The notes beneath the pieces are model-generated. The model was not told the DNA's origin and ran no database searches. It worked only from the letters and a program-made list of their open reading frames with translations. Shown piece by piece: positions 22,560 through 32,845 of a DNA stretch of 64,000 bases. The translations under genes and the position numbers were made by a program. Location: NCBI GenBank assembly GCA_022264855.1, contig JABYQU010000051.1, positions 62,001 through 126,000 of the forward strand, read 5' to 3'. Each line of letters opens with the position of its first letter. The stretch's first letter is position 1. This stretch comes from Lenzites betulinus. Its lineage: Eukaryota; Basidiomycota; Agaricomycetes; Polyporales; Polyporaceae.

Positions 22560-23528
22560 ATGGTCGTTGTGGCCCCCATACCAGCCCCTCGGCCTGAGCG
22601 GATGACTATCTCGTCGAGGATGTTTCTGTCTTTGCCCTCCACACAGATGGCTGTGTCGTTGTCGACCATGAGCAATCTTGTCGTCTACATGGATCTCCCG
22701 ACCATGTTAGCTTTCCGCGCTACATCAAAACAAGCTTTACGACTGGTCACCCGGGACCTTACACGTTCACTCTTCCTCATCGTTGCTCGGTTTGTCCCCA
22801 ACCCAGCTCTCCTCCTGGCCAAGCTCACAAGACATAACACATTCGTATCGGGCTCTGCTGGATTACAATTCTTCCTCCGAGATCTCTCGGTCTCCCCATC
22901 CAACCTTGATATCTTTCTTCCCGTCGACAGCTTGCCGCCGCTCCTTTACCATATGCTCGCTGAGCAGGGAGCCTTCCTCATCCATCCTACCCCGGGAAGC
23001 GCCACTATCATCCCTCCTCCGTGGCACTTCCTCGCAGAACAAGGTTTCATCCTGCAAACACCCCGCGGTATGGTCACCCTCTGGCAGAGCGGTGTAAACA
23101 CTCCCTTCCTACCGATTGTATGTGCGCCAACCTCTATCCAAATCCTCTACGTCAACCCGCGTCACTTTGGGTGTGGCTACCCTTCGCTGCTCTTTGCCCG
23201 GCGTGCTCTCATTGCGCGTCCCAATGTCGAAGGCTTCGATGAGGCCGTCACGAAGTGTCAACACCGTGGTATCGAACTTCGTTTCTTCACCCACCTGTGG
23301 CCGGACCTGGCTCATCACGGCCCATGCGCCTCCCATCTCTATCTGTGCCCATCCCAGCAGCGTACACTGTCAGACGCAGGGAGTTTGAAGGCGCGGATGC
23401 ACCCGTTCGTGGATCCGGAGGTGGAGCTGAACGTCGTATGGAGGTTGGATGATCGTCCCTGTGGCTATTCGTGTGCGCTCCCTACTCCCCAGCTCCCAGT
23501 CGCTCGTTTGCTGCAAAATATGCTCTAA
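22560..23528 (+). CDS. F-box-like / nucleotidyltransferase-like protein (copy 2, likely inactive)
   Basis: The open frame extends upstream to 22398, but the first codon there is TTG and the leader is Ser/Pro-rich. I chose ATG 22560; ATG 22602 is an alternative. It has an F-box-like segment (MDLPTMLAFRATSKQALRLV). VSGSAGLQFFLRDL and PSNLDIFLP correspond to the GS and DxD motifs of copy 1, with the first Asp replaced by Asn. The third acidic position (RIDVV in copy 1) reads MVTLW here. The length and the later segments (YVNPRHFGCGYPSLLFARRAL; HRGIELRFF) align with copy 1. Loss of acidic residues suggests it no longer transfers nucleotides, if copy 1 does. Confidence 0.65.
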   Translation: MVVVAPIPAPRPERMTISSRMFLSLPSTQMAVSLSTMSNLVVYMDLPTMLAFRATSKQALRLVTRDLTRSLFLIVARFVPNPALLLAKLTRHNTFVSGSAGLQFFLRDLSVSPSNLDIFLPVDSLPPLLYHMLAEQGAFLIHPTPGSATIIPPPWHFLAEQGFILQTPRGMVTLWQSGVNTPFLPIVCAPTSIQILYVNPRHFGCGYPSLLFARRALIARPNVEGFDEAVTKCQHRGIELRFFTHLWPDLAHHGPCASHLYLCPSQQRTLSDAGSLKARMHPFVDPEVELNVVWRLDDRPCGYSCALPTPQLPVARLLQNML

Positions 23529-24538
23529 CTTCTAACTTCTACCTCTATCCCACTCAACTCCCCTATCGCCCGCTCCCTCTATCGCCCGCTCCCTCTATCG
23601 CCCTCGTACTCCTCCAAAACTGACATATAGCATACAGTTCTGCTTTAGTGTTCCGTTTCTCTACCTCTTATTCCCCGCTCAATCATCTGCCTGGTTTCGT
23701 GTCGATTACTTTACTTTACTTAATAACTTTCTGCCTGTCGTGCTCATTCAATCCTAATGCGACGAATGACGAATGTTGTGCAGTTGTGCACTGGAAAATG
23801 CAAAATGATAGACACTCGTTCTCGTCCCAACTGCCAGTGTACTGTGGTGCATTAGTAGGCAGATCAAGAACTTTGATCAAATAACTAATCGCCTATAGCT
23901 ACTAGTACTAGAGTTACTAGTTACTAGTTACTAGTTTGCTACCACGACCTCCGATCCCGCTTTCTCTTTACTTTCTCTTTACTCACTTCGTACCAAAGGT
24001 TCGTCCTGTGTGCAAATTATTGTGCCGAGCAGACTCTCATCTTGTATGCAGCAATTCCATCTTTTCATCCTTGCCTGACTGATATTAGCTAGGGCTCCAA
24101 CACGAAGCATGCAGTTCGTAACACAGCTGCTGCCTAACTCCAGCTCTTGTCTGTGTTCAAAGGACCTAGCCTAATGTGTTCGGAGTGGTCTGGATCATAC
24201 AGGTGTGTGTATATCATCAAGTTTGCTCAAGTACAGTATTGACTGTTGGTGTTGGTCCACCGTAGCCCACCTGCGACGACGGTGTCTTCTGTTTAAATGT
24301 GCAGTCGCAGTCGCAGTCCTGCTTTACCGCTATACGCAACCCGGTCCGACACTCGGCACTGGGAACTTTGGTATGTGGTAATATTGGTTTCTGTGCTCTA
24401 GCTCTCCAGATTCTCATCTCGGGTCCAGTGCACAATCTGCGGCACAGTCGACGCAGGGCTGAGTCCAAAATGGAATAAAATCCCAAGTCCTAAGCGCCGG
24501 TCAGCGCGTCTAGGTCCGTAGTTGGCGTATCTCGCCAG

Positions 24539-24551
24539 GCATAAATTAGGA
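24539..24551 (+). repeat. GGCATAAATTAG core of dispersed repeat module, copy 2
   Basis: Same orientation as copy 1. It is preceded by a GCGCCGG...GCGC stretch (24493-24512), which also occurs near copies 3 and 4 in inverted order. Confidence 0.55.
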
Positions 24552-24911
24552 AGAAATCAGAACGTTAACAGTATATTTGGACAGTATGCTAGACATGCTT
24601 CCTGCATAAAATGTGGACTGCGCTGTGCGAGAACATATGTCTAACATGCCTGCCATGTTCTGGTGGGTACGATGCACAAGCGCCGTGTCGCGGTCACGCA
24701 TGGTTAGCGGTGAGCGCCCGCTCACGTCGTACAAGCTGCCGAGGCCGCCTCGCTCGTAACTCATTATTCATAATATTGCTCAGCGGGCCTTCTGCTCACC
24801 CACACCTCCTGTCTCTCTGTTCTGTCTTGTCTGTCTAGGCTCACGCTTTGATATTCTCTCTCCTGGCCGCTCCACTCTTGACTTGTGTGCCACATTTCCT
24901 TCGTTTGTCCA

Positions 24912-24983
24912 ACCTCGTCCTCGTCGGCCACCTCGTCCTCGTCGGCCACCTCGTCCTCGTCGGCCACCTCGTCCTCGTCGGCC
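24912..24983 (+). repeat. 18 bp minisatellite, four exact units
   Basis: The unit ACCTCGTCCTCGTCGGCC is repeated four times without a change, followed by about 350 bp of degenerate TCGTCC-rich sequence. The 18 bp unit keeps a frame open, but codon content is pure repeat and it is not called a gene. Confidence 0.85.
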
Positions 24984-25362
24984 ACATCCTACGACTTCCT
25001 TGTCCGCATCCCACATCGTCCTCGTCCACACTCCTTTGTCCACGTCGCATCGTACGACATTCCCTCGCCCCTTGTCCTCACCCCTCGTCCTCGTCCCCTC
25101 GTCCCTTCGTCCTCGTCCTCGTCCCTCCCTCCGCCATCATCCACCGTCTCTGCGCCATCGCCCACCATCTCCCCGTTGTCCACCGCTGTTGTCCACCGTC
25201 TCTCCCGCCGTCCGTTCGCTGTCTCTCTCCCGCTGACGTCTGACATTGGTCCCTCGTCCGTGGTCGGTCCCTCGTCACGTCCCTCGTCCTCGTCAAAGTC
25301 CCTCGTCAACATCCCTTGTCCTTGTCTGCCACTCAGGCAACGCTCCAGCACGCACGCTCCAG

Positions 25363-27998
25363 ATGCCCGAGTATGGGGAAGTCTTAGCCAGTGCGTACAC
25401 CATTAATCGATGGTACAAGGCAATTTCCGGGGGCGCGGACGCGGCTCCGCTCTATCTACAAGCCCTCTGGGCTGACTCGACGGACGCGGAAACCCTGCAG
25501 GCTCAGAAGGCAGTTCAAGAACTTCGTAAAGTCAAGTCTGTTCCCCGCCCTCGTCCCCGCAAAGCCACCCTCCGAGCATCTCGAGACATGGTGTATCGCC
25601 TGGGACCTGAGTCTGACATTTTTCGCGGCACTGGTAGCGTCCAGGAACCAGTGTATCCTAGGGGGGCGGATGGTACGCCCCTTTCGCTATCAACGTTGAG
25701 TGCTTTATGCCTGCAGTCGGTCTACACCACTCCTCGTACTGTTGTTATGGACCTTGGAGGCATGGCACTGCAGGTAAGTCTCATGTGCTCGACTTCGTTT
25801 GCATCGGTGATGACAGTACCTGCTTGAACAGATCCATCTGCATACCCACACTGTGGCTCAGATAATCCCTCGTGATGATTGGGATTCCGGGGTCTGTCTC
25901 GTCAACGCTGCTGTAAGTGCACTATCACTACTTGAAATAACATCAAGAATTGCAACGAACATTACACAATTTAGACCAGAAAGTTCAAAGTGGGCGCTGG
26001 GCTCGACTTCGGCAGTCACATCGTTGCTTTCCTTACCCTGGACAATCTATATACAGTCAGTACTGTCACTAGTGCCTCGAGATACACGCCGTACAGATGC
26101 TAACATGTAGTTCATAGCTTTACTGGGTGCCGCGAGGCCATCCCCTCCGAGTACAACATGCGGACGTCTACCTGGACTGGGAGGGGTTTCTCCGTACAAT
26201 GGCATCGCAGGTGTTAATCGAAGCTGGTAGGGGGTTTCAGAGTAAAGCCCTCGCCATCAACTGGGTGCGTGAAAACGTGGGCGGCGTCGGCATCTACATG
26301 AGCGAAGAGATCTTCCATCGAATCGGTACGTCTTTAGTCTCATCATCTGGTTTGCTTCAGCTGAAAGCGTACCTTCGTACTTGACCAGGTGTCTCTCCAT
26401 TTTGCTCCATGGGCGAGTTCTTTGGTAGTCCATCCCGCGTGGCTCGATTTTGCGAAGCCTTCTACACCTTGGCTCATCGTGCCCATACTGAGCTACCGTA
26501 AGTGTTGAATAACGTCTCAGCTGGTGTCGTGCTCACCTTCCCAACCTCCAGCTCTTTGATGAATCCGTGCTTCATACAATATTCACTCGCACCCACTCGC
26601 GCTCAGCGTCTGCGCTACGCGCGGTGGCTCTGTGTTCATGGCAAGAAAGCGGTCGTTGTCACTGCGCGTATGAAGGAACTGTGGGCTGCGCATTACGTGC
26701 GTTGACGTTTTGTGACTCTTGGTGTAACGCCTCGATCTGATTCAGCGAATTTCAGCTCAACCAGATCCCACGGCATGCAGGAGATATTTCGTGTGTCATC
26801 GACATTTTCGAACCTTCCTACATAACAGGCGCTATGTACACCAAGAGCACCAATCTTGGGCATCTTATCTTTGGCTATGAAGCATGGCGGTCGCTGAGCA
26901 CGGACCTCGGACTCCCGTTCTGCGCACCGGAGCGCGCAATCGCTACAGACTTGGCTGAGGCGCATAAAGGTACGAGTGAACGAGCGACTGTCTCATATGC
27001 GTCCTGTATTCACTTACAATTTCATAGATGCGATGAAGAAGGAGCTTAAAGAAGTGAAGCAGGAACGTGCCGAGAGTAAAGCGGCAAAGAAGAATATGTT
27101 TACTCTGGCCTCCTATGGCTTCACGAAGGTCAAGGAAGAGCAGGTTCCAGTGGAGTCTCCTGAGTCTATCGTCAACGACGTTGCTCGTCCTATACGATGT
27201 GACCCGCTCACACAAGCATACGCCCAAGTTGGTGAGCAACTAGCGTGCTAGCCTCACTGTGGTCATTGCCGACTCACCTTGCCCCTTCAGAACGTTTGCT
27301 GGATGCCAAGACGCACTTGATGCCAGTCGAATTCTACAGCAAGGAAGGAATTTTCCGGCTCGAGATCAAATGCTCAGCGCGACTCGACGTTAACTTCTGT
27401 CAGTGTCCTTTCACTAGCCAAAGGTCGATCTGGACTGTATTCAATCCGCCGCTGCGAACGAAGAAGTACTGTCACTATCACTTCCTGCAACGCCAATGTT
27501 TGACCTCTCTCTTTAGACGTGCATGGACTGTCGACCATGCGGCTCGCGACCTCAGGACGTTTGACTACGTCGTCGGCAAGACCAACTCAGTGTTGATTGG
27601 ACCACTCGAATACTGTGGCACAGGTTATGCGGTGAAGTGTGGCCGTGCTGGAAGCAAGAACCCGCTGTATGTGTCTTCCCTTATGCCCTTTGACTTACGA
27701 TTACTCATTCCTTCATTGTCATTGTGGTAGACTCGTCATTTGCAAGGCCAGTCCTGCAGCCCCGGAGACGGCAGTGAACCGTATCGGTGCGCGTCGCAGC
27801 CGGATCATGCAAGGGCGTCAGAAGGATGGTAAAAGTAAGGTGGCGCATCCAAACGCGGCGGTGCGTGGAGGATGGAGGCACAAATCCAACCCCCCTCGCC
27901 TCGATCACGCTATACAGGATGGGAGCAAAGACGCTGCGCCTCCCGCTAAACGGCGACGACTGCATGCTGATGCAAAGATCGTCCTAGGGTTGGCTTAA
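25363..27998 (+). CDS. Unknown long multi-exon gene with C-terminal nuclear signal
   Basis: The start is ATG at 25363 and the end TAA at 27996-27998. Exons read through with GT-AG introns: MPEYGEVL..., MVYRLGPESDIFRG, IPRDDWDSGVCLVNAA, HPLRVQHADVYLDWEGFLRTM, GEFFGSPSRVARFCEAFYTLAH, LAPTRAQRLRYARWLC. Then come DIFEPSYITGAMYTKSTN and a Lys/Glu coiled coil (KKELKEVKQERAESKAAKK, 27035-27090). A C-terminal domain with RTFDYVVGKTNSVLIGPLEYCG is followed by the basic tail PPAKRRRL. I do not recognise the family. The basic tail suggests a nuclear protein. It lies between two members of the island family, and composition resembles its neighbours. Exon edges near 26100, 27240 and 27400-27520 are uncertain. 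Confidence 0.6.
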
Positions 27999-28896
27999 CC
28001 ACCTTACCCCTTACCACTTTATACCCGCCATGTCCGATGTTCCGACTACTCCTGGTTCCGAATACTCCTGATTATTGCAGCTTACACGTATCTACTACCC
28101 ATACTAGGCACCGACATGTACTCGTTGCTCGCTCATACCGTTCGTTCATACTATCTCACTACTCGCTCTACTTACTCATACTACTATCTCGTCGCTATAC
28201 TATATCATTGCTAATTTTACCTCGTCGTTCCTTCCCTTAGCCCAATCTTAATCCCACTGATGAAGGGTTACAAAGTGCTGCCTCGCCTGCATGCTTTTGC
28301 TCGGCAACATGTAAAACAAACGAAACGGGCTGCAGGTGAGCATGTATAGACGACTGGTGGTGTTCAAACAGGAGCCATCTAACGAAACACGAAACACGAG
28401 CAACTCAGCGCTTCACTTGCATAGACGTTGGGCGCTAAAACACTCAAGCTCAACTCCAGCGTGTCCCTATAGCTATGCTTCGCCGTGCCAAACGAGTTTT
28501 TCGTCCCAAAACATAGTATAACATAGCTACAATGTATGTGAACACTTTGTTTCTTTTACTAATTTATGCCTGACATGTTAGAGCCCATTCGGTCCGCCAT
28601 CTTGGCTGCCGGCGCCAATATAGTAGCCTAATCTTGAAGGCTTATGTTTGCGTGATAGCGGTTACGCCGGTATTGCGTGACACCCACCGGCGATCCTCTG
28701 ACCTCTGACCATTAGATCTGAACACTCAACGTGCCTGTCACTACGCTCGCTCTATAAGAATGTTGGTGGCTAAGGACTGGGGATGCTACTGTGTCTCGCC
28801 TTCCATCACTCTTGCCACTATTGCTGCCAGTAGTCAACGTGCAACCGAAACTTCCAGTGTCGTGTTGCACGTCATTTCCTCCCCCTGTCTATCGCT
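27999..28896. other. Intergenic, contains repeat module copy 3
   Basis: The first part (28040-28250) is CTACTC/TATC-rich and low complexity. The repeat module occupies about 28385-28625. Between 28626 and 28896 I see only promoter-like sequence for the gene at 28897. Confidence 0.5.
28385..28625 (-). repeat. Dispersed repeat module, copy 3 (about 240 bp)
   Basis: Clearly similar to 31510-31750 over its whole length. Shared blocks include CGAGCAACT, GCGCTTCAC, GACGTTGGGCGC versus GGCGTTGGGCGCC, GCCAAACGA, ACTAATTTATGCCT and GCCGGCGCCAA. Copies 1 and 2 carry the AATTTATGCC core in the opposite orientation. Confidence 0.7.
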
Positions 28897-29846
28897 ATGC
28901 TCGACGACAACGACTTTCAGTCGTCCGACACCATGAGTACGGGCGATGGTAGTGATCCGCAAGACGAAGATATGGAAATATGGGACGACATCGACGATAC
29001 TACGCCTGGAGTTGAATTATGGGTCCCAGGCACTTTCTTTGAGTACGTTTCCATTGTTCTCTACTCACTACTTGCCAAACTGACGTTTTACAAGCCGTCT
29101 GAACCAATTTCTCACTTACTCTGATCCCATGTGCGCTCGCTACAACTTAGGCGATATTCCCCCTCATTGTAACTGGGGTCCTGGCGGCCGCGGCGCTCAC
29201 CTTCAACACGAGAATCAAGTAGTCCAAGTGTGGGCCGTTGGCCACCTGAAGAGTATGCTTTTCTTCGCCGCAGACGAAGATCCTCGTCCACATGTGCGCA
29301 TTTCTCTGGACCTTGTCCATGAGATCGACATAGTGGCCGTCCAGCGTTTGATGAGCATGGCGAACGTCGTCCCAGGTTAGTAGCATCTTGCATTTGGCCG
29401 CCATGTTCTTCAGTTCACACAGATGACTTTCGTCCCTAGCTCGGTCATGGATCCACAACAATGAATTCTGTGCAGATCGACTGGACGCACGAGACAGAAA
29501 GGTATGGATCTGGCCTGCTATTTTGGTCGGAGTTCACACACATGATAACATAGTTTTCGTTTTATCCCAGGTCTTCCGTGAAATATACGACGCACGCAGT
29601 CAATACACCGCCAAATCTAACATGCGTATCATATGCCCCACCGATATTGCGATCGGAGACTTAGTGCTGGCGGAATGCTGGTTCGTAAGGAGCCGTGTTG
29701 ATCGTACGCACCCGACTAGATGGACCACTTGGACGACGGCTTTCCAACTGCGTTCGATGTCATTATTGCTATCGCGCACGATATCTGGCGATGTCGCGAC
29801 TATGGCGGATGAGCAGGAGTCTTCTAGTTTCAAGGGACAGCTCTAA
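28897..29846 (+). CDS. Unknown gene of the island family (copy 3)
   Basis: ATG at 28897 opens a short acidic leader (DPQDEDMEIWDDIDD). After an intron near 29041 come MCARYNLGDIPPHCNWG, VVQVWAVGHLKSMLFFAADEDP and VRISLDLVHEIDI, matching the RYALxSVPxxADWG, VxxWxxGxxxSxxF and VxLxL blocks of the copy at 20569. The last exon (about 29570-29846) carries IYDARSQYTAKSNM, DIAIGDLVLAECWFVR and TWTTAFQLRSMSLLLSR. The protein looks intact and is shorter than copy 2 because the long low-complexity leader is missing. No known function. Confidence 0.6.
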
Positions 29847-30389
29847 CACGATGACGATAGCGATAGAGAGCTAAGACTAGTACATCATGTGTATGGATTG
29901 GGCTGCCAGGCTGCCAGTTAGGATGATTTATTCGACGCATACTGTGTCGCGCTATAGCCGTGCTATCGCGCATCCTATCGTGTCGCGTGTGCTATCACGC
30001 GTGCTATTGTGCGTGCTAACATGTCGCGACGAAAGCAGCAGGCACGGTAGTAAAGCGTTGTGGAGGTCGGCCAGGGTAAAGCGACGGAGGTCGGCCAGGA
30101 ACAGATTGAATCGGTTGTAAGCTCTTCGTACATTGTAAATCTCTGTGCCATGGGATGGTATGCATCGCTAATCATGATATTGTTATAGTGACAGGTGATG
30201 TGCCTTGCAAGGGATTCGAGATCTCCATCGCCATATTTCGCTCAGGGACCTCATGCAACCACCATGACGCTATCCTTGCTAAACCGGTCTCAGCGTGCTC
30301 ATCATGGCAACATTTCTGTCGAGCTGAGTAGTGGCAAGTATAAAAGGATGCAGGAAAGCCGCAAACCCCCAGAGTGCCCGCTTCGAACC
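29847..30389. other. Short intergenic with degenerate repeats and TATA box
   Basis: It carries a TGCTATCGCG/GTGCTA-type repeat at 29950-30030, a duplicated GGAGGTCGGCCAGG at about 30062-30098, and TATAAAA at 30339-30345, 45 bp ahead of the ATG at 30390. Confidence 0.5.
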
Positions 30390-31433
30390 ATGCAATCCTC
30401 TGCGTCAACCCCTTGTCGGAAACGACCTCGGTAAGCTTGTATTTTGTTTCAGCACGTGCACGGTAGGAAGCTCAACCTCTCTGTACTCCGTTAGCAAACA
30501 AGAAGATAGCCCTGTGGGCCGTGTAAAAAGGCTATTGCTCTTTGCCGGAGGCGACTCCGACGACTCGTCGGGCTCAGAATCCGAATCGTCAGAAACTTTG
30601 GCATGCAAAGCTATTGTTTTACCTTGGTGGTTCTCAGGCACCCCATGCGAGTACGTCGTTTGTTACTATTACTCTGATGTTGACTGGATATACTGATCCT
30701 GATCGCTCATTGTGATGTAGACGCGTTCGGACTTTCTTGGAGTATCGTGACTCTGCCTCCAGATACGCACTTGCATCCGTGCCGGTCAGCGCTGACTGGG
30801 GCGAAGGACGGCACGCTCAGTAGTATCTCTGCGACAAAGGGACCCCGATTACACTGTGGGTAGTTGGTGCTGTTCAAGTCATATCCTACGTCGCAGCAGA
30901 ATCCGGCAGCGGTGTGGGCTGTAGCATCACGCTCGGGCTTCTGAGGGATATAGATCGTGAAGCCCTCCACATCATTCAATCGCGTTCGCGCCCTCATACT
31001 CGTAAGTCTCCTATCTTGTACTGTCCTCTTATAATTTCCTTGCTCAACATCATCTTGGACTATTTCAGAAGAGGCTCCTGCTATATTCCATGCGTCTTCC
31101 GCACCTTCCGGCTCAGACTGTCTACAAGTGAGTAATTCTGAAAGTCGAACCAATTTATTTCATTGACATGTGACATAGATATTCCGCTCCCTCTACGACG
31201 CAACTACGTTGTTCCGCGCAAAGCACGCTATGGTACAACTCAATCCGTCCGACATAGTCATCGGTGATTTAGTCTTGGTGGAGACTCGTATCGAGAGAAA
31301 GGCTATAGGACAGCAGTGTCGCGCTTGGGGGACATGGGAGATCTCATTCACCTTGGGAGCAGTCTCGAGGCTGATTTCTCGCGTGGTCGTAAAGAAAGAA
31401 ACGCCGGAGGATACCTTTAGGTTGACTCTCTAG
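30390..31433 (+). pseudogene. Island family copy 4, broken by an in-frame TAG
   Basis: ATG 30390 opens MQSSASTPCRKRPR, then an intron, an acidic/Ser-rich stretch (GGDSDDSSGSESESS) and LPWWFSGTPCE. The conserved exon reads FLEYRDSASRYALASVPVSADWGEG, then TAG at 30821-30823, then YLCDKGTPITLWVVGAVQ in the same frame. The copy at 20569 has Lys at the matching position (LEKILC), so this is a simple nonsense change. The last exon (about 31180-31433) is still open: LYDATTLFRAKHAM, DIVIGDLVLVETRIER, TWEISFTLGAVSRLIS. An unrecognised intron over the stop cannot be fully excluded, but no GT-AG pair fits. Confidence 0.6.
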
Positions 31434-32761
31434 ATATCCTTTCTCACTACAGTAGTGGCTGGCTCTGATAGTTTCCATGGATCATTATTACAGACAGACG
31501 GGAGAATACTCGGAGGGGAAACGCGAGCAACTTTGCGCTTCACCTGCATCGGCGTTGGGCGCCAAACCGCTCGAGCTCAACTTCAACGCGTCCTATAGGT
31601 AAGTATCGCCATGCCAAACGATATTTTGACGTCAAAACAATGAAGAGCGTAGCTAAAATGTCCGTGCACGCTTCTTTTCTCTTACTAATTTATGCCTTAA
31701 AAGTTAGAGGCCATTTGGTGCGCCATATCGGTTGCCGGCGCCAACGAGCCACGGGCGCTGGTCGAAAAGTGCGTCGCAAGGTAACGCAAGGTAATGCACG
31801 CAAGGTGATTTTGTGATATCGAGGACGACACTATTACTAGTATTGGGATTGGGATAATATCGGAACCAAGTCCAAGGGGTGGAATCGGGCTGGGCGTGCG
31901 AAGCATCGCCGTTCACCCTCAAGTATAATCGGCCTCTTCGCGCGCTCTGATGTACATCGTTCTAGCGTCCATGACCACCCACGACCCATATCCCTCCTCA
32001 CGCGTAGAAACTAAACGCAGGCAGACCGATCTCCGCGGAACACTAGCACTCGCAGGGATCGGTCTGCCCGGAACGGCACCGGCGTGGCAGACTCTACCCT
32101 TCCACCTAGCCAGCGCCGCCCGATCTCACGTCCGCCGAACGCGCCGGAATCGGCGGTCACCTACTTGCCACTGGCAGAACCTCCCCGCTCCCTGGGTCAG
32201 CGTTTCCACGGCGCGCACCTGCCAGGGCACGCGATCCCCTCGGGCTGTCTCCCGCGCCCGAGCGCGCACTGCACTCGGATATACACCGTTGTCACGGTGG
32301 TGCCGTACTAGCCCCAGACTGGTAGTGGGGGCGAGAGCTGTGTATGCGTACGGTCGCCATGAGGTGCGTAAAGGAGTACAGGTTATGGATCTGCTTACTG
32401 GATGTCTCTTGGAGTCGATACAGCCTATAAGGCTTTTGAGGCTTCTCTTCACTCGCCCGGGTCCTCAGTCGCCCTATCGTGACGGTGTCAACTTGACTTC
32501 ATCCCTGCCTTGGGTTGATGAAGTACTATGCCAGGGGCTACCTGCTGTGTATGTATACGAGGGTTGTATGTTAAGGGTATATGTTCTACCCCTTCGGCCC
32601 GACACAGCGATGTACACCGGGCGCATGCTCTATCAAGTTCCGAGCGGTCGGTTCATGACATGCAGAAGTACAATAATGAGCACAGCAAGCGCGTACTTGC
32701 AAGTGTGGAAAAGTACGACACGGAATATTAATGTCTGGTACGTACGTACGCGCTCCAAAAA
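31434..32761. other. Intergenic with repeat module copy 4
   Basis: It holds the repeat module (31510-31750). A long plus-strand frame at 31950-32819 has Arg-rich shadow-like composition, runs over the tRNA gene, and shows no domain. I do not support it as a gene. Confidence 0.5.
31510..31750 (-). repeat. Dispersed repeat module, copy 4
   Basis: A direct copy of 28385-28625. The two copies flank the pair of family genes at 28897 and 30390, which may mark the ends of a duplicated segment. Confidence 0.7.
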
Positions 32762-32845
32762 CGACCAACCTGGGAGTCGAACCCAGAATCTTCAGCTATT
32801 ACCAAGTCCCGGAAACTGACGCCTTAACCATTAGGCCAGCCGGCC
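32762..32845 (-). tRNA. tRNA-Arg(CCG) with an 11 nt intron
   Basis: The minus strand folds as a cloverleaf: acceptor GGCCGGC pairs with GTTGGTC (wobbles allowed), and the D stem is GCC/GGC. The anticodon stem is TCAGT/GCTGA and the T arm CTGGG-TTCGACT-CCCAG. The anticodon loop is 18 nt. Removing 11 nt after position 37, the normal eukaryotic intron site, leaves TTCCGGA with anticodon CCG, reading Arg codon CGG. The discriminator base is G. Mature length is 73 nt without CCA. Confidence 0.85.

Larger units (their letters stand above)
23529..25362. other. Gene-poor interval with simple repeats
   Basis: It holds short direct repeats (CTATCGCCCGCTCCCT, about three units, 23565-23605), a TACTAGT-rich patch at 23895-23940, repeat module copy 2 near 24539, and the minisatellite at 24912. 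The long frames on both strands over 24850-25350 are by-products of the TCGTCC-rich composition. No gene is supported before 25363. Confidence 0.55.

Noticed and set aside
24764..25406. Overlapping frames of DEDEVA-, RPRRPP- or SSSAT-type repeats
   Set aside because: Translation of the 18 bp minisatellite and the TCGTCC-rich tract; no unique sequence.
31950..32819. 289-codon plus-strand open frame
   Set aside because: Arg-rich shadow composition, no domain, and it runs through the tRNA-Arg gene on the other strand.
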